The notes under the pieces are model-generated. The model was not told where the DNA came from and did not search any database. It saw nothing but the letters and a program-made list of their open reading frames with translations. 38,207 bases of DNA, taken from Prolixibacteraceae bacterium. Its GTDB lineage: Bacteria > Bacteroidota > Bacteroidia > Bacteroidales > Prolixibacteraceae. Where the stretch lies: assembly GCA_029265875.1 (NCBI GenBank), contig JAJUGS010000004.1, positions 1-38,207 on the forward strand, written 5' to 3'. The position numbers and the translations under genes were made by a program. This document shows, piece by piece, positions 9,157 to 17,622 of this stretch (positions within the stretch are counted from its first letter, which is position 1; every line of letters starts with the position of its first letter).

Positions 9157-9606
9157 TTAGTTTTGTGGGCCACCAAATCCGCCACGCTGGCGCATTCTTT
9201 CGCGGCGTTCAGCCTGAATCTGTTCGTATTTTGCAAATTGTTCTTCAGAAAGAACGGCTTTCAATTTCTGGTTTTGTTCATCGCGCATGGCCTGCATTTT
9301 TTCGCGCATAGCTTCGCGGTCGCCTCCGCCATCCATCATTTCTTCCCTTGATTTGCGCATGGTTTCAAAACCGGCAGTAATAATTTCGCGCACTTGTTTT
9401 TCCTGTTCATCTGAAAGCTGTAACCCTTCTTTTAACTCTTCCATCTGGCGATCAATGAATACCGAGGGGTCAAAATTGCCACCTCCCATGCCACCGCCCG
9501 GGCCCATTTGCGGCTGTTCCTGCTGTTGGTTATTTCTTTGTAACTTATCGCAACTCATTGTAAAAAAGGCCAATAAAGCGATCAATAATAGACTGAATTT
9601 GTTCAT
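9157..9606 (-). CDS. Spy/CpxP-like periplasmic lipoprotein, Gln/Gly-rich
   Basis: This 149-residue protein has a lipoprotein signal ending at Cys19 (FTMSC). A low-complexity linker rich in Gln, Gly and Met (~23-45) follows, then a charged α-helical region. Two LTxxQ-like motifs are visible, LSDEQEKQ (~65) and LSEEQFAKYEQ (~119), as in the Spy/CpxP periplasmic stress proteins and their short Bacteroidota relatives. The C-terminus is again Arg/Gly-rich. It is probably a periplasmic metal- or stress-responsive chaperone-like protein. The gene stands alone, with its own terminator. Confidence 0.75.
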   Translation of the reverse strand: MNKFSLLLIALLAFFTMSCDKLQRNNQQQEQPQMGPGGGMGGGNFDPSVFIDRQMEELKEGLQLSDEQEKQVREIITAGFETMRKSREEMMDGGGDREAMREKMQAMRDEQNQKLKAVLSEEQFAKYEQIQAERRERMRQRGGFGGPQN

Positions 9607-10012
9607 TTTTTCAATTTTTGGATTTAATTATAGAAGTATGTTTATTTAAAATCCAAATATGCTAATAAATTTATTTTGTTGATTAACTGTCGTGGATTTC
9701 TCAGGATTTTCAACCTTCATTTCATCAGTGCAAATTATTAAAGTTACTGATTGGTTGTCGGTTATGCATTGTCGCTTTTTCCGGCATTTTCACCCGATGG
9801 AACCTGCCTGACAGCAAGGCAGGCGCATATGAAGTTTGTTTTTAACTGTTTGTGTTTATCTGCAAACATGTTTGTTTCATCCTATTTTTTGCAATTTCCT
9901 CCCTTGCCGGATGTTGGGATTGGTCTGTTTTTCATGAAAAAAAATACCACATTTGCATAAACCTTTACCAATAATATCCGGGGCAGTAAAATGTCAGGTA
10001 AAACTGAAAAAT
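9607..10012. other. Divergent intergenic region with one small palindrome
   Basis: About 400 AT-rich bases between the Spy-like gene (-) and the first ThuA gene (+), so both promoters should lie here. The only clear structure is CCTGCCT/AGGCAGG (9803-9809 and 9817-9823, 7-base loop). A 69-codon frame at 9751-9960 shows no domain. The upstream extension of the ThuA frame to 9953 lies before its signal peptide and is not believed. Confidence 0.5.
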
Positions 10013-10783
10013 ATGAAGATAATCGGAATACTGTTTTTTCTATTTGTCGCATTTCAGGTGATTTCGGGACCAACAAAACCGGCGACGCAAACAGAGAAAA
10101 TTAAAATTCTCATTTTAACCGAGCGGGGCGGCCAGCACGAAAGTTTTACGGCCGCAGCAATTGAATGGCTCGAAACTGAAAAGAAAAATCTGGATATTGC
10201 CTTTACTGAAATCAACACCACTAAACCAGTAAATGAAATGTTTCTGCAACAGTTTCAGTTAATTTTGCAACTTGATTATCCGCCCTATTCATGGACAAAA
10301 GAAGCAGAAAAAGCTTTTATAAAATACATTGATGCTGGTTTGGGCGGCTGGATTGGTTTTCATCATGCCACACTTTTGGGCGATTTTGATGGTTACCCGA
10401 TGTGGAACTGGTTTTCTGAATTTATGGGAGGCATCCGTTTTCAGAATTATATTGCCCAACTTGCCGACGGCACTGTTTGTGTTGAAGACCGCTCTCACCC
10501 CGTTATGAAAGGTGTTTCGCCGTCGTTTGTGCTTTTCGCCGACGAGTGGTACACCTTTAATCAATCACCGCGGCCCCATGTTCATGTTCTGGCCAACGTT
10601 GATGAGACAAGTTATAAACCTGCCACCGATATTAAAATGGGCGACCATCCGGTTGTTTGGGTAAATGAGAATAAAAAAGCCAGGAATGTTTATTTCCTGA
10701 TGGGACACAGCAATAAACTCTTTGAATCAATGGATTTTAAAACCATGTTAGCCAATGCAATAAAATGGGCCGGAAGTAAATAA
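10013..10783 (+). CDS. Secreted ThuA-like (trehalose utilisation) domain protein
   Basis: I place the start at the ATG at 10013, which gives a 256-residue protein whose first ~20 residues form a clean signal peptide (MKIIGILFFLFVAFQVISG). The rest is a class-I glutamine-amidotransferase-like ThuA fold: KILILTERGGQHESF at the first strand, LQLDYPPYSW, GGWIGFHHATL (~116) and HPVVWVNENKKARNVYFLMGH near the end. ThuA proteins occur in sugar-utilisation loci; their chemistry is not established. A second ThuA protein follows at 11069 with the same exported design, so the pair may have related substrates. Confidence 0.83.
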   Translation: MKIIGILFFLFVAFQVISGPTKPATQTEKIKILILTERGGQHESFTAAAIEWLETEKKNLDIAFTEINTTKPVNEMFLQQFQLILQLDYPPYSWTKEAEKAFIKYIDAGLGGWIGFHHATLLGDFDGYPMWNWFSEFMGGIRFQNYIAQLADGTVCVEDRSHPVMKGVSPSFVLFADEWYTFNQSPRPHVHVLANVDETSYKPATDIKMGDHPVVWVNENKKARNVYFLMGHSNKLFESMDFKTMLANAIKWAGSK

Positions 10784-10860
10784 TTCTTTAGTTACACGAA
10801 GCAAAATGGATATGCATAAAATCATTCTTCGATTTCGTTACCAATGAAAGTTTTTTTTTG

Positions 10861-10974
10861 CTGTCACCTCGGCGACAGGAGAGGTCTGTTTGTACGAAGA
10901 GATTTAGCTCCGCTGATTTTCAATTCTCCTCGCATACTCGTCGAAATGACAGCATTAATGGGGCTTTCTGTCAT
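10861..10974. repeat. Dispersed-type repeat with CTGTC/GACAG and ATGACAG/CTGTCAT arms
   Basis: The 285-base gap between the two ThuA genes contains CTGTCACCTCGGCGACAG (10861-10878) and, further on, ATGACAG (10946-10952) facing CTGTCAT (10968-10974). The intervening text (TCTCCTCGCATACTCGTCGA) resembles a dispersed intergenic repeat found in many Bacteroidota genomes. No gene is seen. Confidence 0.6.
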
Positions 10975-11068
10975 CCTCACATTGTGCCCAACAAAAATTG
11001 GTTTCCACTCAGATTAACTTGCAAATAAAACTTAACAAACGGATTATAACTATCAACATCAATAAATA

Positions 11069-11881
11069 ATGAAACTTAAAAACATTTTTCTCAGCCTGTT
11101 ATTTTCAGTATTAATGTTCCATTTAAATGCGCAGGAACCTGAAAGCTATCCGGCAAATTATGCAAGTGCACCCCGTTTTAAAGCATTATTGTATTATACC
11201 ACTCATGCCGAAGAAGCGCATGTTCAGTTTGCCCGGCAAACCGTTGATTTTTTTAAGCGGCTAACCTGGGGAGAAGGCTACATTCTGGAAGTGACAACCG
11301 ATTTTTCGCAATATTCTTATGAAAAGCTGAAAGAGTTTGATGTCATCATCATGCCGGATGGCAGTCCGGGTAGTGCAGATGAGCGAAAAGCGCTTGAACA
11401 ATATATGGAAAACGGGGGCGGTTGGATTGGTTTTCATGCATCGGCCTATAACGACAAAAACACCAACTGGCCGTGGCTGGTGAATTTTTTGGGAGGTGGT
11501 GTTTTTTACTGCAACAACTGGCCACCACAGCCAGTTTTGGTAAATGTTGACAATCAAAAGAACCCGGTAACAAAAAACCTCCCGGGTTCATTTATTGTTC
11601 CGGCCAGCGAATGGTACCAGTGGAACCCAAGCCCGCGGAAAAACCCTGATGTGGTGGTGCTGGTTTCTATTGCCCCTGAAAATTATCCGCTCGGTATCAA
11701 AGATGTTGTCAGTTTTGGCGACTGGCCCATTGTGTGGACCCACAGAAAATACCGGATGGTTTACCTGAACATGGGGCATGGCGATGAAGCGTACACCGAT
11801 GCCACGCAAAAGTTGCTTTTTATTAATGCTTTCCGTTGGGTGGTGAGTCAAAGCCCGAAAGGAGATCCTTTCAGAAAATAA
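11069..11881 (+). CDS. Secreted ThuA-like domain protein
   Basis: A 270-residue protein with a signal peptide (LFSVLMFHLNAQ, cleavage ~22). ThuA-fold motifs are visible: FKALLYYTTHAEEAH (~33), DVIIMPDGSPGSADE (~91), GGGWIGFHASAYND (~113), the SEWYQWNPSPRKN segment (~176) and WPIVWTHRKYRMVYLNMGHGDE near the C-terminus. It shares the GWIGFH, EWY and MGH signatures with the preceding ThuA protein, but the two differ widely elsewhere, so they are old paralogues. It is probably periplasmic and sugar-related; the substrate is unknown. Confidence 0.85.
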   Translation: MKLKNIFLSLLFSVLMFHLNAQEPESYPANYASAPRFKALLYYTTHAEEAHVQFARQTVDFFKRLTWGEGYILEVTTDFSQYSYEKLKEFDVIIMPDGSPGSADERKALEQYMENGGGWIGFHASAYNDKNTNWPWLVNFLGGGVFYCNNWPPQPVLVNVDNQKNPVTKNLPGSFIVPASEWYQWNPSPRKNPDVVVLVSIAPENYPLGIKDVVSFGDWPIVWTHRKYRMVYLNMGHGDEAYTDATQKLLFINAFRWVVSQSPKGDPFRK

Positions 11882-11892
11882 GTCGTTGCGTT

Positions 11893-11940
11893 TTATTTCT
11901 TTTGATAGACCCTGACGTAATCCACCATGAAAACATTGGG
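11893..11940 (-). pseudogene. 16-codon fossil of a GH16 glycoside hydrolase C-terminus
   Basis: On the minus strand the last 15 codons before a TAA read PNVFMVDYVRVYQKK. The VDYVRVYQ strand is the standard C-terminal end of GH16 laminarinase/agarase-type enzymes in Bacteroidota. Upstream of the Pro codon the reading frame shows no GH16 similarity, so only the tail survives. Its short length makes this call tentative. Confidence 0.5.
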
Positions 11941-12142
11941 ACGGGGTTATTATAATTTAAGCCTTACAGGCTTTGCTTCCGGATTTCACTTTTTTATTTG
12001 TCATTCCCTGCCCGTCCCTGCCCGGCTTCGTCATTCATGCGGGCTTATCCGATATTCTTTATTTTTCTTAATCCTTCCCCCTGCGTGAGAACAGGAGGGG
12101 GGCTTTATTTGTACCTTGCTTTATCAATCAACATTTTCAAAT

Positions 12143-12610
12143 ATGGAAGTAGCCGGAAAAACAACCATCAACCCCATTCTGTTTTACACAGGAAAAACAG
12201 CCGGATATCTTACGTGGATGGTTTGGTGGCGGACAACCCGGGTGATTGTCGGCAATAACCAAATGCGCTACAACCATCAGATAGCAAGGGTATTTCTGGC
12301 TGCCGGACTGATTTTTATTATTATCAGCCTGATTAATCTCGGAAAATCGGTTCGTTTGGGACTGCCTTCTGACCAAACTACTTTTAAAAGCCATGGAATT
12401 TATAAAATCAGCCGCAACCCGATGTATGTCGGGTTACACCTGCTTACCCTATCTTCGATGATTTTTTCGCTGAACTGGATCATTATTCTGATGGGCGTTT
12501 ACAGTTTCGTCATTTATCATTTTATCATCATAGGCGAGGAAAATTTCCTGAGAAACCGTTTTGGAGAAGCTTATCTCGATTACCAAAGTAAGGTGCGGAG
12601 ATATTTATAG
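12143..12610 (+). CDS. Small integral-membrane methyltransferase (isoprenylcysteine/phospholipid methyltransferase-like)
   Basis: I choose the ATG at 12143 because the nine residues before it in the longer frame look non-coding. The 155-residue product has about four hydrophobic segments. The diagnostic C-terminal region is present: GIYKISRNPMYVGLHLL (the ICMT/PEMT S-adenosylmethionine-binding motif), then a hydrophobic hairpin and EENFLRNRFGEAYLDYQSKVRRYL. These proteins methylate small lipophilic substrates in the inner membrane; bacterial substrates are mostly unknown. It stands alone between ThuA and a convergent nuclease-like gene. Confidence 0.8.
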   Translation: MEVAGKTTINPILFYTGKTAGYLTWMVWWRTTRVIVGNNQMRYNHQIARVFLAAGLIFIIISLINLGKSVRLGLPSDQTTFKSHGIYKISRNPMYVGLHLLTLSSMIFSLNWIIILMGVYSFVIYHFIIIGEENFLRNRFGEAYLDYQSKVRRYL

Positions 12611-12707
12611 AAAAAACTTCCGGATTTGTTCAAATCAATCCCTTAATAAACAACCGGGAATGGTTTGAATATGAATAACAACATTGAAAAATAAATCAAG
12701 CTCCTGA

Positions 12708-13538
12708 TTAGCTTGCAATCAGGTTGGCAGCTTCATTCAGTATTTTTCTGACCTGGAAACCGGTGGCTCCCATTTCTTTTAATAAGTCCTTGTTTTCCTC
12801 TAATTGACTGCACAAAACAATCCCCCTGTCAAGCAGGAATTGCTTATCTTTTTTGGTAAGTGAAATCAGCGAAGTAACAGGTTGCAGCCCGGTTTTATCG
12901 ATCCAGTATTTCAATCCTTTGTCCGACGGATAATCCCACGAAATCAGCACCAGTCCGGCACAATTGCCATATTGTATGGCATCTTCACTAAAACGCGTGT
13001 TGGTGACCACCCCACCGCGGTAATGCAGGTTGGTCCCGTATTGTTTTTCCCAGGCAGCTTTTACATCAAGATAGCGCGACTGAATATACAATGGCACCTG
13101 AACACCACTTTTCGAGCTGCTTTCCATGTGAAATTTGCATTCAATCATGATCATTTCGCCGGGTTTACGGGCAATCACATCCACTTCGTGCTGCACGCAT
13201 TTTCCCTGCACAATCACACCCGTTTCCACTTCGTACCCCATGGTTTCGAAAATTTTCCCCACAAAAACTTCAAACGGGAATCCTGTTGGCCCCATTTCCA
13301 TGATGGCATTTTTTAACTTGTAACGACCTGCATTCCGATAAGATTCTTTTTTCAGTAAGTCGAAGGCCATCTGGTAAATTCGTTTGGTGGGGATGCCGTC
13401 ATAAATACGCGATTCCACCATCAAGGCTATTTTTTCCTGCTCTTCTGGTGCTGCCCCCGAAAAACTCAAAGCCTGCTTCAGTTTCTCCCTGTCGAAAATT
13501 ACTTTATCTCCGTTGACTTTTTTTACATGAATTGCCAT
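12708..13538 (-). CDS. ATP-cone domain fused to a PD-(D/E)XK restriction-type nuclease
   Basis: In this 276-residue cytoplasmic protein, residues 1-~90 form an ATP-cone (VKKVNGDKVIFDREKLKQAL ... GIPTKRIYQMAFDLLKKE), the nucleotide-sensing domain of ribonucleotide reductases and NrdR. Residues ~100-220 form an Mrr-like nuclease core: GKIFETMGYEVETG, then HEVDVIARKPGEMIMIECKFH with the catalytic Asp and Glu-x-Lys. The tail (LLKEMGATGFQVRKILNEA) resembles a helix-hairpin-like ending. The architecture suggests DNA cleavage gated by nucleotide level. No methylase or other restriction gene is adjacent, so it is not an obvious restriction-modification system. Confidence 0.8.
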   Translation of the reverse strand: MAIHVKKVNGDKVIFDREKLKQALSFSGAAPEEQEKIALMVESRIYDGIPTKRIYQMAFDLLKKESYRNAGRYKLKNAIMEMGPTGFPFEVFVGKIFETMGYEVETGVIVQGKCVQHEVDVIARKPGEMIMIECKFHMESSSKSGVQVPLYIQSRYLDVKAAWEKQYGTNLHYRGGVVTNTRFSEDAIQYGNCAGLVLISWDYPSDKGLKYWIDKTGLQPVTSLISLTKKDKQFLLDRGIVLCSQLEENKDLLKEMGATGFQVRKILNEAANLIAS

Positions 13539-13593
13539 GGCGAATGATTTGAAGCTAAAAATAGCTTTTTAAACCATCAAAACACATCCTTAA

Positions 13594-15837
13594 TTAGTTA
13601 AAAATTAAAGCCGACGGTGGCGCATCTTCCGGTGCCGAGCCCCACTGTTTGTTTGGCTTCGAACCCATTTCGAGTTCCAGTGTGGCGCCGTTCATCAGTT
13701 CATCGTGGGTAAACCAGGTTTTGGTGAGCGGCTTTCCGTTCAGTTTTGCCGACTGGATGTATTTGTTCACCACCGAACAACCGGGCGCTTTTATGGTAAA
13801 TGTTTTTCCGTTTTCGAGCTGAATTTTTACCTCTTCAAAAACCGGACTACCGATTGTATAAATTGGCAGACCTGGTGTTACCGGATAAAATCCCATCGAC
13901 GAAAAGACCACAAAAGCGCTCATGCCACCGCCATCTTCATCGCCGGGAATACCAAAAATGTTGTCTTTGAACCACACATCGAGCAGAAAACGGATGCGTT
14001 TTTGGGTTTTCCAGGGTTCGCCGGCATAATTGTACAGGTACGGTATATGAAAACTGGGTTCGTTGCCCATGGAATATTGCCCCACATTTCCGGTGGCATC
14101 GGGGAATTTGGCCCAGAATGCGTAACGGCTTCTCCCCAGTGGTTCGCGGAAAAGCTGGTCTAAAGTTTTGGTGAATTCCTCACGTCCGCCCATCAATCCG
14201 ATTAATCCCTGAATATCCTGCTGTACATGCCACTGGTAGGTGAAAGCGTTGTTTTCGTCGTAGTAATCGCGGCCGCCGGGGCCTCCGTCAAATTTCGGGT
14301 CGATTTCAATCCACTCTCCCTTTTCATTTTTAGGCCACATCAGTTTGGTTTCGGGGCGGTACAAATTGCGGTAGTTGGCAGCCTGCCCGTTGAAATATTT
14401 GTAATCATCTTCTTTGCCAAGTTCTTTGGCCAGTTGTCCCAGCGCCCAGTCGTCGTAGCTGTGCGCCAGCGTGATGGCCACACTCTGCCGTTTTTCAAAA
14501 CCGTGTACTTCAGGATACGTTTCCTTTTCATCGGGAGCCAGTGCCGGGAAAAATCCTTTTTCGCGATAAAACACATCCAGCGCGGTTTTTGGGCCGTTTC
14601 TCCAGGGTAACATGGTGGCGTCGGTGGCGTTCTTTTTCACACCTTCGTAAGCTTTCTGCACATCATAATCACGCAGGTTTTTACGGTAGGCATCCAGAAA
14701 AACGATGGTGGAATGAAAACCGTGCATGGCGGGATTGTCCATAAAAAGTAAGGGAAACTGCGGCATCCAGCCACTTTGTTCGTACATTTTTACATACGAA
14801 TTGAGCATGTCGTTTTCCTTTTTGGTATCGAGAATCATCCGCAGCGGGTGATGTGCCAGGTAGGTATCCCACACCCAGTCATCGACATAAAACGGGCGGT
14901 CGGTTTCGTGAACCTGGTGGTCGTAAGCGCTGTAATATTTCCCGTCTTCGGTGATGTCAACCATGCGTTCGTAACAGCGGTAAAGGGCCGTGTAAAAACT
15001 GCGCTTCTGCGCTTCGGTGCCCCCCTTCACCTGTATTTTTCCCAATGTTTCCTCCCAGACAGCTTTTCCATGGTCGGCCAGTTTTTCAAACTCCCAGCCA
15101 TCAATTTCGTTCTTCAGGTTCTTTTCTGCCTGCTCGGCGCTGATAAACGAAACGGCGTATTTTAACTGAACCACCGGGTTTTTGCTTTCCGAAAAATCAG
15201 CCCACAAAACGGGTTTTCCTACCGGTTGTTCAGGAGTTCCGTTTTCTTCAATCAACACTTTTGGTTCGGTGTCGAATTCAGCATAAACAAAGGCTTTCAT
15301 CCCCTGAAACTCTTCCACTCCTGTAAATACTTTGGCCGAAACAGGTTCCCATTTCCCGGTATTTACAAGATTGAAACGCAGCCGTTTTTCGCCATTTTCA
15401 GGAAAGGTAAAGCGAAAAATGGCGCTTTTATTGCCGGGAACAAATTCGGTTGTGATTTCGTCGTCGATTAAGTAGGTTGAATAGAAAAAAGGGCGTGTAA
15501 CTTCCAGTTGATGGTCGTATGTCTGGCGATTTTTCCAGGTTCTTTTTTCAGGATTTCCGGTTCCGGGCAAAACGCCAAACAACTCGCCGTTGCGGTGCGA
15601 TGCAATGGTGAGCGGAAAAAACCGGATCTGGTCGTCGACAAAATCGGCCCGCACCGGGTACATTCTTATTACCTGGTTGGGTAATTGCGCGGTTGGCCGC
15701 GTGGGTTGCAGCAAAACGCTTACATTCCCGATGGTCGGGTCAACATACTGTGTCAGCGATTCGGGCTGTTCTTTGGTTTTGCAGGAAACTAACAGAAGTG
15801 AAACGGCTGTAAAGATGATGAAGATTTGAATTTTCAT
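13594..15837 (-). CDS. GH92-family α-mannosidase-like glycoside hydrolase, lipoprotein
   Basis: This 747-residue lipoprotein has lipobox LVSC at Cys19. The mature part starts with YVDPTIGN, the usual GH92 entry. Further GH92 signatures are DWVWDTYLAHHPL (~320), GNEPSFHIPYLYNYAG (~589), PWKTQKRIR (~608) and GDEDGGGMSAF then GFYPVTPG (~628-650). GH92 enzymes are calcium-dependent exo-α-mannosidases. Here the usual GNDDCGQMSAW loop is GDEDGGGMSAF, marking a divergent subgroup whose linkage or sugar preference may differ. Its first ~90 bases, with the upstream spacer, are duplicated in inverted orientation at 23304-23393. Confidence 0.87.
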   Translation of the reverse strand: MKIQIFIIFTAVSLLLVSCKTKEQPESLTQYVDPTIGNVSVLLQPTRPTAQLPNQVIRMYPVRADFVDDQIRFFPLTIASHRNGELFGVLPGTGNPEKRTWKNRQTYDHQLEVTRPFFYSTYLIDDEITTEFVPGNKSAIFRFTFPENGEKRLRFNLVNTGKWEPVSAKVFTGVEEFQGMKAFVYAEFDTEPKVLIEENGTPEQPVGKPVLWADFSESKNPVVQLKYAVSFISAEQAEKNLKNEIDGWEFEKLADHGKAVWEETLGKIQVKGGTEAQKRSFYTALYRCYERMVDITEDGKYYSAYDHQVHETDRPFYVDDWVWDTYLAHHPLRMILDTKKENDMLNSYVKMYEQSGWMPQFPLLFMDNPAMHGFHSTIVFLDAYRKNLRDYDVQKAYEGVKKNATDATMLPWRNGPKTALDVFYREKGFFPALAPDEKETYPEVHGFEKRQSVAITLAHSYDDWALGQLAKELGKEDDYKYFNGQAANYRNLYRPETKLMWPKNEKGEWIEIDPKFDGGPGGRDYYDENNAFTYQWHVQQDIQGLIGLMGGREEFTKTLDQLFREPLGRSRYAFWAKFPDATGNVGQYSMGNEPSFHIPYLYNYAGEPWKTQKRIRFLLDVWFKDNIFGIPGDEDGGGMSAFVVFSSMGFYPVTPGLPIYTIGSPVFEEVKIQLENGKTFTIKAPGCSVVNKYIQSAKLNGKPLTKTWFTHDELMNGATLELEMGSKPNKQWGSAPEDAPPSALIFN

Positions 15838-16143
15838 AAAACAGGCTATTGTTGATGTCCTTTAATATTTCGTTCCTACGGAACTTTTAATCAATTTGTT
15901 ATCAATTTGCTACCCATATTATGTCCCTATAGGACAGTTCCGTCAGGAACTAAATATGGGTAGAAAAATTCATTTAACCGAGTATTTTAAGTCCCTTTAT
16001 GGACGAGATAATATTTTTTACAAAAAATACGATTTAGTTATCTATAATTTCCTTAATCCTTTATTCTCCAATAACAAAATCAAAATTTCAGGTTCATCGG
16101 TTTGAATGATGTTGGCGCCGTTTTTCAGCAGGTTTGCAAGCGC
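15748..16143 (-). repeat. Left copy (likely donor) of a ~395-bp inverted duplication
   Basis: It spans the last ~33 codons of the GDPD gene, the ~200-base spacer and the first ~30 codons of the GH92 gene, all on the minus strand. The plus-strand copy is 22999-23393. Counting by eye gives about 20 differences in 395 bases. The spacer itself has small palindromes: GTTCC(TAC)GGAAC, GTCC(CTAT)AGGAC, GTTCCGTCAGGAAC and a CCCATATT/AATATGGG pair. Because both genes are complete here and truncated at the other site, this is the likely source copy. Confidence 0.92.
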
Positions 16144-16914
16144 CTCTTCCGTTTTCCCCGACCTGATTAATTCGTCCTGTTTGCCAAGCGCGTTTATCCA
16201 GATTCTTGCGTCTTTCTTTTTCAGCAGGTTTGTTAACTCTGGTGTATAAAACGATTCGTCGATGTGCACCACTTCGGGCGCAAAAACCCGCAGAGCCGAA
16301 TCGGCCATTTCATACGAGTAGGCGCGGGGCATCAGAATGGCTTCGGGTAACATGGTCAGCACTTCTTTCAGTGCATCGTAGTCGTTGTCGAAGAAGAAAA
16401 CCTGGTTTTGGGTGCCGGTTTTTTTAATTGCATCCACCACCGGTTTCAGGTTGCCTGTTTTTATGTCGATATCGATAAGCGCTTTCCCTTTGGCAATCAA
16501 AAGCGCCTCCTCAAAAGTGGCCAGTTTTTCGTTTGTCAAAGTTCCGTCGGGCATTTCGAGCCTGAATTGCTGCAACTCTGCCCAGGTATATTTTTCGGGG
16601 TCACCGGTGCCGTTGGTGGTGCGGTCGATTTTTCCGTCGTGATTCAGCACCACCACGCTGTCTTTGGTTACTTTCACATCGAGTTCAATAATATCGACGC
16701 CAATTTCGATGGCATGTCTGATGGCTGAAACAGAATTTTCGACATACATTTTATTAGATGCACGGTGTGCGGCCACCATCACATAACCCGATTTTCCGTT
16801 GTGAAATGCAGCCAGAATTTTGCTGAATGGCTGGTCAGCCTGAAAGGAAAAAAGTAAGAGGGAGGCGAAAAAAAGAGGGGAAATTTTCTTTATGCTAATC
16901 ATTATTTTGGCCAT
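16042..16914 (-). CDS. Secreted glycerophosphodiester phosphodiesterase
   Basis: This 290-residue protein has an N-terminal hydrophobic signal; Met5 is an equally possible start. GDPD motifs are clear: VAAHRASNKMYVENS (~47, catalytic His and Arg), IELDVKVTKDSVVVLNHDG (~76, metal-binding Glu/Asp and the second His), and DRTTNGTG (~97). It hydrolyses glycerophosphodiesters to glycerol 3-phosphate and an alcohol, or related phosphodiesters, in the periplasm. With the three metallophosphoesterases in the window it suggests phosphoester scavenging. Its last ~33 codons lie in the inverted duplication and are copied onto the end of the aldolase remnant at 22636-23100. Confidence 0.9.
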   Translation of the reverse strand: MAKIMISIKKISPLFFASLLLFSFQADQPFSKILAAFHNGKSGYVMVAAHRASNKMYVENSVSAIRHAIEIGVDIIELDVKVTKDSVVVLNHDGKIDRTTNGTGDPEKYTWAELQQFRLEMPDGTLTNEKLATFEEALLIAKGKALIDIDIKTGNLKPVVDAIKKTGTQNQVFFFDNDYDALKEVLTMLPEAILMPRAYSYEMADSALRVFAPEVVHIDESFYTPELTNLLKKKDARIWINALGKQDELIRSGKTEEALANLLKNGANIIQTDEPEILILLLENKGLRKL

Positions 16915-16929
16915 ATATTTTTATGTTTC

Positions 16930-17120
16930 GGTGCGCTGCACCTTTTTTTTGATGTTAATGTTCTTTCTACAAATATTTTGGTGTGCTGCACCTTCATTGC
17001 CACAATTTTTGTTAACGAAACAAATATCAGGATTTTAGTTTCCGTTTCTCGCAGAAGCAGCAGCGCTGCGAAATATTTGTAGCATATTTCATCTCAGTTG
17101 CATAAAAGGTGCAGAGCACC
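16930..17120. repeat. Palindrome cluster next to the IS200-like transposase
   Basis: Three related palindromes occur: GGTGCGCTGCACC (16930-16942), GGTGTGCTGCACC (16980-16992) and GGTGCAGAGCACC (17108-17120). An inverted pair CTACAAATATTT (16967-16978) / AAATATTTGTAG (17071-17082) lies between them. All are on the 3' side of the transposase gene. They resemble the subterminal hairpins recognised by HUH/Y1 transposases or REP hairpins mobilised by RAYT enzymes. Confidence 0.7.
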
Positions 17121-17134
17121 GGAATCTTACCTGG

Positions 17135-17605
17135 TTATTCAGTTTCATCAAAATAATCAAACAAATAATCTTTGTTGTAAGTCACATCATTCTTTTCCAG
17201 CATTTCAAGATATTCTTCCCTGAAAGATTTCTTTTTGTGATGTTTTTCCTGGTTCAGAATGTATTTAACAACTGTATCGATTTGAGAATGAGAATGGGTA
17301 AAAGCACCGTATCCTTTTTGCCATTCAAATTTAAATTTGGTGAATCCCTGGCTTTTTATCCAGGAATTAGTTGATGTTTTTATTTCTTCAATCAAATCAG
17401 GAATTAAATGATTTACATTGTAACCGATCAGGATATGAACATGGTCATGCATACAAAACACAGCCAACATTTTATGTTGATGATTTTGCACAATTCCGGT
17501 CATATATTTTTCAAGCTCTGATTTCCATTCATTTTTAATTAAAGCCTCACGGTTTTTTACTGCAAAAACCAAATGAAAATATGATTGTGTGTATGTATTT
17601 GCCAT
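17135..17605 (-). CDS. IS200-like Y1 (HUH) transposase, RAYT-type
   Basis: This 156-residue protein has the hallmarks of single-strand Y1 transposases: an N-terminal SYFHLVFAVKNR strand, the HUH-type metal motif in HDHVHILIG (~54-62) and a catalytic Tyr in VVKYILNQEKHHKK (~118). The C-terminal FREEYLEMLEKNDVTYNKDYLFDYF segment is typical of the REP-associated (RAYT) Bacteroidota group. No TnpB/accessory gene is adjacent. It lies between the GDPD and deacetylase genes with palindromes on its 3' side and may have inserted into a once continuous operon. Confidence 0.88.
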   Translation of the reverse strand: MANTYTQSYFHLVFAVKNREALIKNEWKSELEKYMTGIVQNHQHKMLAVFCMHDHVHILIGYNVNHLIPDLIEEIKTSTNSWIKSQGFTKFKFEWQKGYGAFTHSHSQIDTVVKYILNQEKHHKKKSFREEYLEMLEKNDVTYNKDYLFDYFDETE

Positions 17606-17622
17606 GGAGTCTTTGTTTTTAA

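Noticed and set aside
9751-9960. 69-codon ORF upstream of the first ThuA gene
   Set aside because: No domain, no signal peptide and no neighbouring support; the ThuA signal peptide begins only at 10013.
17135-17605. Complete IS200/IS605 element with TnpB
   Set aside because: No TnpB or second ORF is present, and the 5' side has no palindrome before the deacetylase gene begins.
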